Origin: an uncultured Prevotellaceae bacterium
GTDB lineage: Bacteria > Bacteroidota > Bacteroidia > Bacteroidales > Bacteroidaceae
Assembly (NCBI GenBank): GCA_902785695.1
Contig: CACZZQ010000001.1
Location: forward strand, 155,698-219,697
Length of the DNA: 64,000 nucleotides
Direction of reading: 5' to 3'
Every line of letters begins with the position of its first letter. Position 1 is the stretch's first letter. Below the pieces are notes generated by a model. It saw nothing but the letters and a program-made list of their open reading frames with translations, was not told where the DNA came from and searched no databases. Both the position numbers and the translations under genes were made by a program. Below are positions 17,433 through 26,273 of the stretch, in pieces.

Positions 17433-18053
17433 TCAAAGGGGAACGTAGATGCAATACTTTTCACGGAACCATTCCTCGCTGAAGTAATCAGAGAGTTCTG
17501 TGGTTTGCACGATATGACGGAAGGGCTGTGTCTCGCCTTGCAGATTACCACCCTTGAGGCAGATAACACCGTTGGGAAGGGCATTGTGCTGCTCCTTGGA
17601 GATGTTCTTACGGACAATCTTGATGAGGTCGGGTAGGGGCATCACGGCACGACTCACCACGAAGTCGTACTTCCCCTTCTCGTCCTCACCACGCAGATGT
17701 TCCGGGTGACAGTTCTTCAGACCGATAGCATTGCACACCTCCTGAGCCACACGGATTTTCTTGCCAGTGCCGTCGATGAGCTTGAACTCGCACTCAGGAA
17801 AGAGGATGGCGAGAGGCACACCAGGGAATCCACCGCCTGTGCCGAAGTCGAGAATCTGGGTGCCTGGCTTGAAGCCGATAAAACGACCTATAGCCAGCGA
17901 GTGGAGCACGTGGTGTTCATAGAGATTATCGATATCCTTTCGGGATATGACGTTAATCTTCTGATTCCATTCATGATAGAGCGCATTGAGCTGTTCAAAC
18001 TGCGCATATTGCTCGTTGGAGAGCTTGGGAAAATACTTTTCAATCAATTTCAT
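17433..18053 (-). CDS. rsmG: 16S rRNA (guanine527-N7)-methyltransferase
   Basis: GidB/RsmG methylates G527 in the 530 loop of 16S rRNA. The 206-residue protein begins MKLIEKYFPKLSNEQYAQF and has QKINVISRKD, the SAM-binding motif ILDFGTGGGFPGVPLAI, and DFVVSRAV, all characteristic. A longer open frame extends upstream to 18425, but this part is unlike the family and overlaps the divergent HAD gene; the ATG at 18053 immediately follows a promoter box. Followed by the MBL hydrolase gene. Confidence 0.94.
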   Translation of the reverse strand: MKLIEKYFPKLSNEQYAQFEQLNALYHEWNQKINVISRKDIDNLYEHHVLHSLAIGRFIGFKPGTQILDFGTGGGFPGVPLAILFPECEFKLIDGTGKKIRVAQEVCNAIGLKNCHPEHLRGEDEKGKYDFVVSRAVMPLPDLIKIVRKNISKEQHNALPNGVICLKGGNLQGETQPFRHIVQTTELSDYFSEEWFREKYCIYVPL

Positions 18054-18057
18054 GGCA

Positions 18058-18065
18058 CAAAGATA
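18058..18065 (-). promoter_or_regulatory. -7 element TATCTTTG of rsmG
   Basis: TATCTTTG on the minus strand ends only 4 nt before the rsmG ATG. A transcript from it would be leaderless or nearly so. The -33 element is degenerate (TTTC at a 21-nt spacing). Confidence 0.6.
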
Positions 18066-18107
18066 CAAATAATTATGAATAAAGATGAAAGTGTTGGGAT
18101 TTTTTCG

Positions 18108-18115
18108 TACCTTTG
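18108..18115 (+). promoter_or_regulatory. -7 element TACCTTTG of the HAD-panB-MFS unit
   Basis: TACCTTTG on the plus strand, 25 nt before the HAD gene start. No clear -33 element is visible. It is divergent from the rsmG promoter about 45 bp away. Confidence 0.55.
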
Positions 18116-18140
18116 CACCCGATTTTTTAAAAAATTGGAA

Positions 18141-18797
18141 ATGAATCAACTGAAAGCGGCACTTTTTGACCTTGACGGCGTGGTGTTTGACACAGAGCCA
18201 CAGTACACGGTTTTCTGGGGAAGCCAGTGCCGATTGTACCATCCGGAGCATCCAGGTTTGGAGCATGAAATCAAAGGCTCCACGCTGGATCAGATTTACG
18301 ATAAGTGGTGGAACGGCGACTTGGTGAAGGAGCGCGAAAAGGTGACTGAACGTCTCAATGCGTTTGAGGCGCAGATGGACTATACCTACATCGCAGGCCT
18401 GGAGGCTTTTATCGTCGACCTGCATAAAAACGGCGTGAAGACCGCTGTAGTGACCAGCAGCAACAAGCCTAAGATGGAGAGCGTGTTCAAGGCTCGACCA
18501 GAGTTTACGACCCTGTTTGACGCCATCCTTACCAGCGAGGACTTTGCTGAAAGCAAACCATCACCCGACTGCTATCTGAGGGGTGCCAAGCGTTTCGGCT
18601 TGCAGCCCAGCGAGTGCGTTGTGCTTGAAGACAGCTTCAACGGCCTGAAATCGGGTCGCGCCGCAGGGATGTTCGTCGTAGGTCTGGCCACAACGAATAA
18701 GAAGGAAGACATTGCACCGCTGTCGGACATTCAGATAGCGGATTATGAAGGACTAACATTTGATTGTTTAAAGGAAATAATTAACATTAAGCATTAA
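18141..18797 (+). CDS. HAD-family sugar-phosphatase / beta-phosphoglucomutase-like protein
   Basis: A 218-residue haloacid dehalogenase-type hydrolase. Motif I is ALFDLDGVVFDTEP with the two catalytic aspartates, motif II is VVTSSNKPKM, the motif III Lys is in ESKPSPDCYLRGAKRFG, and motif IV is LEDSFNGLKSG. The helical cap after motif I is of the beta-phosphoglucomutase/phosphatase type. The substrate is probably a small phosphorylated sugar but cannot be specified. An open frame reaches upstream to 17697 over rsmG in antisense; the ATG at 18141 follows a promoter box and fits the family start. panB follows after 17 bp. Confidence 0.88.
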   Translation: MNQLKAALFDLDGVVFDTEPQYTVFWGSQCRLYHPEHPGLEHEIKGSTLDQIYDKWWNGDLVKEREKVTERLNAFEAQMDYTYIAGLEAFIVDLHKNGVKTAVVTSSNKPKMESVFKARPEFTTLFDAILTSEDFAESKPSPDCYLRGAKRFGLQPSECVVLEDSFNGLKSGRAAGMFVVGLATTNKKEDIAPLSDIQIADYEGLTFDCLKEIINIKH

Positions 18798-18814
18798 GAA
18801 TTAAGAATTGAATT

Positions 18815-19636
18815 ATGGCAGGCTATTTAGTGAGCGACGAGCGTAAAGTGACTACGCATCGCTTTATTGAAATGAAACAGAAGGGTGAGAAGATTTCGAT
18901 GCTCACCTCTTATGATTATACTACGGCAGGCATCGTAGACCGTGCTGGCATCGACGCTATCCTGGTGGGCGACTCTGCCTCGAACGTGATGGCTGGTAAC
19001 TCTACCACGCTGCCTATGACCGTAGATCAAATGATTTATCACGCCCGTTCGGTGGTGCGTGGTGTGAAACGCGCCCTCGTGGTGTGCGATATGCCCTTTG
19101 GCAGCTATCAGATAGGCTCACACGATGGTGTGGCCAACGCCATCCGCATCATGAAGGAGAGTGGCTGCGATGCCCTGAAACTGGAGGGCGGCGTAGAGAT
19201 TATTGACACCGTGAAGCGTATTCTGGATGCTGGAATCCCCGTGATGGCTCACCTGGGATTGACCCCTCAGAGTATCAATAAGTTCGGTACCTATGCCGTG
19301 CGAGCAAAGGAAGAAAAAGAGGCAGCCAAACTACTTACCGACGCTCAGGCACTGAGTGAGGTAGGATGCTTTGCGGTGACACTGGAAAAGGTGCCAGCGA
19401 AATTGGCCGAACAGGTGACGAAGAGTATCAGCGTGCCTACGATAGGTATTGGTGCCGGTAATGGCTGCGACGGACAGATTCTCGTTGTGGCTGATATGCT
19501 GGGCATGAATCAGGGCTTTTCTCCGCGTTTCCTGCGTCGATACGCCGACCTGAACACGGTAATGACCGATGCTATAGGACAGTATGTCACCGACGTGAAG
19601 AGTGGCGACTTCCCAAATGAGAAGGAATCGTATTGA
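18815..19636 (+). CDS. panB: 3-methyl-2-oxobutanoate hydroxymethyltransferase
   Basis: Ketopantoate hydroxymethyltransferase, the first step of pantothenate and coenzyme A synthesis. The 273-residue TIM-barrel protein shows [19 protein letters not shown], the metal-binding [39 protein letters not shown] and [17 protein letters not shown], all diagnostic. Length is normal. It lies between the HAD gene and the MFS transporter in a plus-strand unit. Confidence 0.96.
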   Translation: MAGYLVSDERKVTTHRFIEMKQKGEKISMLTSYDYTTAGIVDRAGIDAILVGDSASNVMAGNSTTLPMTVDQMIYHARSVVRGVKRALVVCDMPFGSYQIGSHDGVANAIRIMKESGCDALKLEGGVEIIDTVKRILDAGIPVMAHLGLTPQSINKFGTYAVRAKEEKEAAKLLTDAQALSEVGCFAVTLEKVPAKLAEQVTKSISVPTIGIGAGNGCDGQILVVADMLGMNQGFSPRFLRRYADLNTVMTDAIGQYVTDVKSGDFPNEKESY

Positions 19637-19696
19637 GAAGTGAGAAGTGTTGAGTGATAAGTTAAAAGTTCAAAGGTGAATACACAAGGAACAAAG

Positions 19697-20875
19697 ATGC
19701 ATATACGGCTGTGGCATAAGGAGCTCTGGCTTATGTCTATAGCAAATCTTTTACTTACGATGGCTGCTACGATGCTGATTCCCATATTACCTGTATGGTT
19801 GAAAATCTCGGCAGGGTTGGATAGCCAGCAGGTAGGTATTGTGATGGCATCTTTTGCGATAGGTTTGTTTTTGCCGGGTGCTTTTTGTTCGTATTTGGTT
19901 CAGCAATACAGGCGTAATGTGGTGTTCTTGGTCTGTGTCTTGATATTGGCTGTATCAATGATATTACCTTTTTTTCGGCTTCCAGCGTTACACTTGTTCC
20001 CAATGATTGTTGTATGGCGTATGGGACAGGGAGTCGTTTATGGATTAGCACAGATGGTACTTGTCTCTACGTTAATTATAGACACCTGTGAGTCGCATCA
20101 GCGTACTGAAGCTAATCATTCGGCTTCCTGGTTCGGACGTTTTGCCTTGTCGATAGGCCCTATGTCGGCTTTGTTGTTGATTCGTCTATCCAACACCATA
20201 TCTCCATCGTCAATACCTGTATCGCCCAATTCTACACTTAATGTGTTCTTTCTCGCATTGGTGTGTTGTCTGGTGGCTGTCATCTTGGTTCTTTTCATCC
20301 GTTTTCCATTTCGTATACCAGAAGACCGTATGCATCTCTTAAGCCTTGACCGATTTTTCTTGGTGGCAGGCTGGCCTCTGTTTCTCAACTTGATACTCGT
20401 AACAACTGCTATCGGATTACTGATGTCGCTGAATGTTACGATAGAGGCCTACGGCATGGTTATGGTTGGCTTTCTGTTGGCTCTTATAGCCCAGCGTTTT
20501 GTTTTTCAGGATGCAGACTTGAAGAGCGAAGTGGTATCAGGATTGATACTGATAGGCACTTCACTTGTTATTCTTTTGGCATCGCGATATTCTCCTTTGA
20601 CAACTCCAATCCTTGGACTTGGATTAGGGCTTGTCGGTTCTCGTTTCCTGCTGTTCTTTGTCAAACTGAGCAGACACTGTCAGCGCGGCACATCACAGAG
20701 TACGTTCATGCTGGCATGGGAAGGGGGATTGGCAATTGGTCTTGGATTGGGATATTATGCCTTCAGTGGACAGCCTATGATATTGCTGCTCACAGCCTTT
20801 ATTCTTACCGCTCTGGCATTGCTGTTATATGTTTTATGGACTCATAATTGGTTTTTTAAACATAAAAACAGGTGA
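19697..20875 (+). CDS. MFS transporter of unknown substrate
   Basis: A 392-residue integral membrane protein with about 12 hydrophobic helices and the usual weak similarity between halves. It begins with a short basic segment and a first helix (LMSIANLLLTMAATMLIPIL); a cytoplasmic loop carries LVQQYRRNVVF between helices 2 and 3. A GTG at 19676 would add seven residues, but the ATG at 19697 is preferred. It follows panB by 60 bp and probably belongs to the same unit. Major facilitator family membership is inferred from layout; the transported compound is unknown. Confidence 0.8.
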   Translation: MHIRLWHKELWLMSIANLLLTMAATMLIPILPVWLKISAGLDSQQVGIVMASFAIGLFLPGAFCSYLVQQYRRNVVFLVCVLILAVSMILPFFRLPALHLFPMIVVWRMGQGVVYGLAQMVLVSTLIIDTCESHQRTEANHSASWFGRFALSIGPMSALLLIRLSNTISPSSIPVSPNSTLNVFFLALVCCLVAVILVLFIRFPFRIPEDRMHLLSLDRFFLVAGWPLFLNLILVTTAIGLLMSLNVTIEAYGMVMVGFLLALIAQRFVFQDADLKSEVVSGLILIGTSLVILLASRYSPLTTPILGLGLGLVGSRFLLFFVKLSRHCQRGTSQSTFMLAWEGGLAIGLGLGYYAFSGQPMILLLTAFILTALALLLYVLWTHNWFFKHKNR

Positions 20876-20992
20876 AAATGGCTTGAATAATTGCTTTGTT
20901 CCGCAGTTTTACCGTTAAAAAAAATAAAATCAACTGTTTCAACAAAAATTATTCGTAATTTCGTAGCCTGAAATTAATAGCAAGATTATTGA

Positions 20993-23900
20993 ATGAAAAG
21001 AATCATACATTCATTTGTTATCGCAACCTGTTTGGCATTGCTGGGAAATGTTAACGCTTCTGCCCAGCAACTACAGGCTTCTCGCCAACATTATTCCACC
21101 AACGATGGATTGGCGAGCAATGCTATTGCTCAAATTGTGCAGGATGATTATGGATATGTATGGTTGGCTACGTGGAATGGATTGTCACGTTTTGACGGCT
21201 ATCATTTTTACAATTACAAAACCGGTGCAGGCAGTCATATTAAAAATATGCATAATCGCATAAGCCAGCTTGCTGTTGATAACCAGCAAAACATCTGGAT
21301 GCGAATGTACGACGGACGCGTGTTTTTGTTAAAGCGTTCTTCCGACTGTTTCCAAAACCCTTTCAAAAATGTAAGTGGCAGTGATGAGTATCGGACACAG
21401 AAGCCAGTTTTCGTCACAAGCAGCGGTGATGTGCTGATAGTGGTTGAAGGCGTTGGACTTTATAAGCTGAGAGTAGAATCCGATGAAATAAAGTCACAGC
21501 TCATCACGGTGAGCGATTTGAAGATTTCTTCTATTGCAGAAGGGTACCTTGATGACATCTGGCTTGGTACTAATAAAGGTGTGCATCGGGTAGATGCCAG
21601 TAATCTTACGGTTGAGCATAAGGGATTGTTCCTCGATGAGAACATTTTATGTATCTATTCCAACGGTTATAACGTCTTTGCAGGTACGGAGAGTGGAAAA
21701 ATACTTTCTTTCTCGTATGGTCAGGATTCACAGGTTATTCGAAATGGTGGAACCTCGGTAGAAAAGATTTTTGTAGACAGCCACGGATTGATTTGGTTTA
21801 CCGACAAACGAATGGGTGTGTCTAAACTAAACCCTGCTACAGGTGAAGAGAAGTTCTTCTTCCAGAATGTGAAGCTTCCCGATTATGACGGAGCAGGTGG
21901 TAAGTTTACCGAGAAAAACGGTGTGGTTTGGGTAATCATGAATCGTGGAGGATTTGGCTATTATAACCGTGAACGCGATGAAATGGAGTATTTCCATAAC
22001 GACCCAACGAACCCTTGGAATCTTTCCAATACCGTCAATGCTATGCTGGTTACCAACGAGGGGGTGGTTTTCGAGTCTACCTCTCTTCGTGGTTTAGAGA
22101 AGATGGAACTCATCAATAAGACCATAGAACGAGTCTTGTTGGTTCCTGATGCCACCGAGATGATAGAGAACGAAGTCCGAGGTATGCTATATGACAGTAC
22201 AAGGAAGCAGCTTTTGATTAGCAATAAAGCCGGACAATTGTATATCATTCAGGACAACGGCCAGCGTTCATTGTTTGAAAAGACAGAAGACGGGCAACCC
22301 TTAGGTCGTATCTATGGCATATCAAAAGATTCAAAAGGAATTTATTGGTTGTCATCAAAAGACAATGGCCTGTTCAGGATGTCGCCTGTTGGCTCTGGTT
22401 ATTCTATTGAGAATTATCGGCATATTGACGGTGACGAAACTTCATTAAGCGATAACCGTGTCTATTATAGCGTGGAAGACCCAGATGGTAACATTTGGGT
22501 TGCCACCTATGGTGGAGGCGTTAATTTGTTGCCAAAGGGCCATGAGGATTTCCTGTATCCCAAGCGTGGCATGAACAATTATCCCATTGGATCTTATCAG
22601 AAGGTACGAACAGTGGCTGTTGCAAAAGACGGAAATGTGTGGGCAGGCACAACCGATGGCATACTTATCATGTCCTATAAGCAAGGAAAGGTACATGTAA
22701 GCAAACTTGAAGAATCCGAGGAATATCCGGAAGATATACTCTTGTCAAACGATATTGTATGTTTGGATCGTGACAAACAGGGTATGATGTGGGTGGGAAC
22801 CAGTGGTGGAGGCTTAGCCCATACCATCGGTCAGGACTCAAAAGGCCGTTGGCGTTTTGAACAATTCGGGGTCGAGGACGGACTGGTGTCTGATGAGATT
22901 AAGAGCCTTACTTTTGACAGCCGTGGTAATGTATGGTTTGCCACTGATCATAACCTTTGCTCCTTTGATTTAGGCAAGCGTATCTTTGCTACTTACTCTA
23001 GCCTTGAGGGTGTTGACGAAACCAACTGTTCAGAAAGTTCGGCAACGATGCTTGGCAATGGACATATTCTTTTTGGTACGCTCAATGGTTATTATCATGT
23101 GGATCAGGAGAAACTGGTTACCTCCACTGGTTCAATGCTGAAACTGCGTATCACTGATTTCTGGTTGGACGATGTGATGCAGAGTCCGCGCTTAAATAGT
23201 CAGTACACCTATTATGTGCCAGATGCAAAGAAAGTAGTACTACCAAGCCACGATTCCCGTTTCATGTTCCGATTTGCATCGTTGAACTATCAGTTGCAGC
23301 ATCGTGTACACTACCAGTATATGCTTGAAGGGTATGATGCTGACTGGCAAAACGCTAATGAACGCCGTATGGTATCGTATGCAGACGTACCCGCTGGCAC
23401 CTATAAGTTCAAAGTGAAAGCTTTCCTGCTTGATTCGCCAGACAAATTTGACTTAAAAGAAATTGAGGTTATAGTGCCTGCATCTTTCTTCATGTCACAT
23501 ACTTCAATATGGGTATACATTGTTGTAGGTATTGTAATCATGTTAGTTCTGATGTTCTGGTTGCAAGCTCGTCGCCAAAGGCAAGAGAAAAAACGCAAGA
23601 ATGCAGCATCCAACTTATATGTCAACCAAAAGGAAGACATGGATTTCATTCAAAGTGTTCAGGAATGGATGGAGGTGAATTACAAAGACTCTGCACTTAG
23701 CATTGAACCGCTTCTTAAACAGTTGTCAATCAGTTTGGCTGACTTCGAGAGCCATCTGAGGAAAATCACTAAGAAGTCCGTTCGCGATTATATCATTGAT
23801 TTCCGCCTGACCAAGGCAAAACAACTGCTTGAACAAACCAACGATAGTATTGCAGACATCTCGTATAACACTGGATTCACCGATGCAGCACAGTTCTATC

Positions 23901-24004
23901 GGCATTTTCAAAGTATGACGGGGTTGACACCATCACAGTATCGTGATAAGTTCAGACAGGTGAACATAGACGAAGAAACAACAGCTTATGAGATCATGGA
24001 ATAG
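20993..24004 (+). CDS. Membrane-bound propeller/Y_Y_Y sensor with AraC output, no kinase or receiver
   Basis: A 1003-residue protein laid out like a Bacteroidetes hybrid two-component sensor but reduced. A signal peptide (residues 1-24, cut near ASAQQ) is followed by many ligand-sensing propeller blades of the Reg_prop type (repeated patterns such as DDYGYVWLATWNGLSRFDG) to about 740. Then come a Y_Y_Y domain (LEGYDADWQNANERRMVSY), one transmembrane helix at about 838-857, a short basic linker, and directly an AraC-family HTH at about 883-985 ending GLTPSQYRDKF. There is no H-box, ATPase or receiver between helix and HTH. It likely senses a periplasmic glycan and binds DNA while membrane-anchored; targets are unknown. 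Confidence 0.9.
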   Translation: MKRIIHSFVIATCLALLGNVNASAQQLQASRQHYSTNDGLASNAIAQIVQDDYGYVWLATWNGLSRFDGYHFYNYKTGAGSHIKNMHNRISQLAVDNQQNIWMRMYDGRVFLLKRSSDCFQNPFKNVSGSDEYRTQKPVFVTSSGDVLIVVEGVGLYKLRVESDEIKSQLITVSDLKISSIAEGYLDDIWLGTNKGVHRVDASNLTVEHKGLFLDENILCIYSNGYNVFAGTESGKILSFSYGQDSQVIRNGGTSVEKIFVDSHGLIWFTDKRMGVSKLNPATGEEKFFFQNVKLPDYDGAGGKFTEKNGVVWVIMNRGGFGYYNRERDEMEYFHNDPTNPWNLSNTVNAMLVTNEGVVFESTSLRGLEKMELINKTIERVLLVPDATEMIENEVRGMLYDSTRKQLLISNKAGQLYIIQDNGQRSLFEKTEDGQPLGRIYGISKDSKGIYWLSSKDNGLFRMSPVGSGYSIENYRHIDGDETSLSDNRVYYSVEDPDGNIWVATYGGGVNLLPKGHEDFLYPKRGMNNYPIGSYQKVRTVAVAKDGNVWAGTTDGILIMSYKQGKVHVSKLEESEEYPEDILLSNDIVCLDRDKQGMMWVGTSGGGLAHTIGQDSKGRWRFEQFGVEDGLVSDEIKSLTFDSRGNVWFATDHNLCSFDLGKRIFATYSSLEGVDETNCSESSATMLGNGHILFGTLNGYYHVDQEKLVTSTGSMLKLRITDFWLDDVMQSPRLNSQYTYYVPDAKKVVLPSHDSRFMFRFASLNYQLQHRVHYQYMLEGYDADWQNANERRMVSYADVPAGTYKFKVKAFLLDSPDKFDLKEIEVIVPASFFMSHTSIWVYIVVGIVIMLVLMFWLQARRQRQEKKRKNAASNLYVNQKEDMDFIQSVQEWMEVNYKDSALSIEPLLKQLSISLADFESHLRKITKKSVRDYIIDFRLTKAKQLLEQTNDSIADISYNTGFTDAAQFYRHFQSMTGLTPSQYRDKFRQVNIDEETTAYEIME

Positions 24005-24022
24005 AATATAAAGAATAGAGTA

Positions 24023-24209
24023 GGGGCCGCCTTGGTTCGATCGGGATACTCATCAAATAACATTGAAAACCGGGCAGTCTTCTCTTGTCAATGGCGGGCC
24101 ATTAACCAAGCGTTCTAATAAATGCCGATGGATTACAAAGACAGAGAGCACCCAAAACCTGTGATAAAGGAGTTTTCATCACATCACCCTGGCGGTCCCA
24201 TTTTTTTTG
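24023..24209 (+). ncRNA. Candidate structured RNA or 5' leader upstream of ribE
   Basis: The 230-bp gap before ribE has no gene but several pairings. GGGGCCGCC (24023-24031) can close with GGCGGTCCC (24191-24199), a 9-bp stem followed at once by eight T residues (24201-24208). CTTGGTT (24031-24037) pairs with AACCAAG (24104-24110). TGTGAT/ATCACA (24160-24183) forms a hairpin that excludes a second one, AAAACC with GGAGTTTT. The closing stem plus T-run resembles a terminator-linked riboswitch or a small RNA. The FMN riboswitch signature was looked for and not found. Class unknown. Confidence 0.35.
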
Positions 24210-24234
24210 ATTTAAGAATTTAGAGATAATTATT

Positions 24235-24834
24235 ATGTTCTCAGGGATTATTGAAGAATTTGCCACTTTAGTGGATATCAAACGCGATAGGGAGAATATC
24301 GATTTCACGCTGACATGCTCGTTTACAGATGAATTGAGCATAGACCAGAGTGTGGCACATAACGGTGTTTGCCTGACTGTTGTCAAGATAGAAGGGAAGA
24401 ACTACGTGGTGACAGCTATGAAAGAGACATTAGACCGTACGAACCTGGGCCTGATAAAGGTTGGCGACAAAGTCAACGTGGAGCGATCGATGCTGATGAA
24501 TGGACGACTTGACGGACACATCGTACAGGGACACGTAGATCAGACGGCAAAGTGTGTGAAGATGGAAGATGCAGGTGGCTCTACATATTTCACCTTTGAA
24601 TATCCTGAGAACCGTGAGATGGCGCGTAGAGGCTACTTTACTGTCGACAAGGGTTCTGTAACCGTCAATGGTGTGTCGCTTACTGTATGCAATCCCACTG
24701 CAAATACGTTCCAGGTGGCTATCATCCCATATACGATGGAACATACAAATTTCCAAGACATCAAGGTGGGAACCGTTGTGAACTTGGAGTTCGACATCTT
24801 GGGTAAATATATCGCCCGACTGCAGCAACTGTAG
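24235..24834 (+). CDS. ribE: Riboflavin synthase
   Basis: Riboflavin synthase alpha chain, which dismutates two 6,7-dimethyl-8-ribityllumazines into riboflavin. The 199-residue protein is two tandem lumazine-binding barrels. The first starts MFSGIIEEFATLVD and has VAHNGVCLTVV and the linking segment GRLDGHIVQGHVDQTAK; the second has VNGVSLTVCNP and ends IPYTMEHTNF. All expected elements are present and the length is normal. It stands 47 bp upstream of serS, with a possible regulatory RNA in front. Confidence 0.95.
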   Translation: MFSGIIEEFATLVDIKRDRENIDFTLTCSFTDELSIDQSVAHNGVCLTVVKIEGKNYVVTAMKETLDRTNLGLIKVGDKVNVERSMLMNGRLDGHIVQGHVDQTAKCVKMEDAGGSTYFTFEYPENREMARRGYFTVDKGSVTVNGVSLTVCNPTANTFQVAIIPYTMEHTNFQDIKVGTVVNLEFDILGKYIARLQQL

Positions 24835-24881
24835 AAAATGTAAAAATTGAAAAATGTAAAAATGTAAAAATTAAAATATTT

Positions 24882-26201
24882 ATGCTTACACTGAAACTCA
24901 TTACTGAGGAAACCGAGCGCGTGATTCGTGGCTTGGAGAAGAAGCACTTTAAGGGTGCAAAAGAGGCAATTGATGAGGTCTTGGCCGTTGATAAAAAGCG
25001 TCGCGAGGCTCAGCAAACATTGGACAAGAACCTGAGTGAGGCCAAGAAGATGGCTGCTCAGATTGGTGGCCTGATGAAAGAAGGCAAGAAGACTGAGGCA
25101 GATGCAATCAAGGCACAGGTGTCCGAGATGAAGGAAACCAACAAACAGTTGGAAGAGACGATGAACCAGGCACAGGAGGAGATGACACGTCTACTTTGTC
25201 AGATTCCTAATATCCCCTATGATGAAGTACCAGAGGGTGCAGCAGCAGAGGATAACCATGTGGTGAAGTCGAACTTGAAGGAGTGTACGGAGAAGGATAC
25301 CGTAGGTAACTGGGACGTAAATCCATCATTGGGTATTGCTAATCCATTGCCTCACTGGGAACTTGCTAAGAAATATAATCTTATTGACTTTGATCTTGGT
25401 GTCAAAATTACAGGTGCAGGTTTTCCCGTTTATATAGGTAAAGGTGCTCGTTTGCAGCGTGCTTTGATTAACTTCTTCCTCGATGAGGCTCGTAAGAGTG
25501 GCTACACAGAAATAATGCCTCCTACGGTTGTAAATGCCGCATCTGGCTATGGTACAGGTCAATTGCCTGATAAGGAAGGCCAGATGTATCATTGCGAGGT
25601 AGATGATTTCTATCTGATTCCTACTGCCGAGGTGCCTGTAACGAATATCTATCGTGATGTGATTCTCGACGAGAAGGATTTGCCTATCAAGAACTGTGCC
25701 TATACAGAGTGCTTCCGTCGTGAGGCTGGTAGCTATGGTAAGGATGTGCGTGGATTGAACCGTCTACACGAGTTCTCTAAGATTGAGATTGTACGTATCG
25801 ATAAGCCTGAGCACTCTAAGGAGAGCCACAAGGAGATGCTGGCTCACGTTGAGGGCTTGCTGAAGAAGCTCGAACTGCCTTACCGCATTTTGTTGCTCTG
25901 CGGAGGCGACCAGTCGTTTACATCATCTATTTGCTACGACTTCGAGGTTTACTCAGAGGCTCAGGGACGCTGGCTTGAGGTGTCGTCAGTATCAAACTTC
26001 GATACCTATCAGGCTAATCGTTTGAAGTGTCGTTATCGTAACTCAGAGACCAAAAAGACTGAGCTTTGTCACACGTTGAACGGTTCGGCTTTGGCTCTGC
26101 CTCGTATTGTAGCTGCTTTGTTGGAGAATAATCAGACGGAGCAGGGTATCCGCATTCCTGCAGCCCTTGTGCCATACACAGGCTTTGAGATAATTGACTA
26201 A
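24882..26201 (+). CDS. serS: Seryl-tRNA synthetase
   Basis: Class II aminoacyl-tRNA synthetase that charges tRNA-Ser and tRNA-Sec. The 439 residues comprise the N-terminal antiparallel coiled coil (about 25-105, Lys/Glu-rich) and the catalytic core: TAEVPVTNIYRD, motif 2 FRREAGSYGKDVRGLNRLHE, EVSSVSNFDTYQANRL and motif 3 TLNGSALALPRIVAALLE. No gaps or losses are seen. A strong terminator hairpin follows the stop codon. Confidence 0.96.
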   Translation: MLTLKLITEETERVIRGLEKKHFKGAKEAIDEVLAVDKKRREAQQTLDKNLSEAKKMAAQIGGLMKEGKKTEADAIKAQVSEMKETNKQLEETMNQAQEEMTRLLCQIPNIPYDEVPEGAAAEDNHVVKSNLKECTEKDTVGNWDVNPSLGIANPLPHWELAKKYNLIDFDLGVKITGAGFPVYIGKGARLQRALINFFLDEARKSGYTEIMPPTVVNAASGYGTGQLPDKEGQMYHCEVDDFYLIPTAEVPVTNIYRDVILDEKDLPIKNCAYTECFRREAGSYGKDVRGLNRLHEFSKIEIVRIDKPEHSKESHKEMLAHVEGLLKKLELPYRILLLCGGDQSFTSSICYDFEVYSEAQGRWLEVSSVSNFDTYQANRLKCRYRNSETKKTELCHTLNGSALALPRIVAALLENNQTEQGIRIPAALVPYTGFEIID

Positions 26202-26219
26202 CAGACTTACGTATTATCA

Positions 26220-26258
26220 TTTTACACCCCGAACCGTTATACGATTTGGGGTGTAAAA
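26220..26258 (+). terminator. Terminator hairpin between serS and the GH95 gene
   Basis: TTTTACACCCC (26220-26230) pairs perfectly with GGGGTGTAAAA (26248-26258), an 11-bp stem with a 17-nt loop. There is no long T-run after it, so it may also act as an mRNA 3'-end stabiliser. Confidence 0.65.
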
Positions 26259-26273
26259 CAAAACAATAACATT

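Noticed and set aside
18054-18425. N-terminal extension of rsmG to 18425
   Set aside because: The extension is antisense to the HAD gene, unlike the RsmG family, and upstream of the rsmG promoter box.
24005-24234. FMN riboswitch before ribE
   Set aside because: The conserved FMN aptamer segments (such as the GGGGCAGGGTGAAATTCCC-like 5' part) are absent on both strands.
24102-24386. 94-codon minus-strand frame overlapping the ribE start
   Set aside because: It runs antisense into ribE and across the predicted RNA stems; no start signal or family was recognised.
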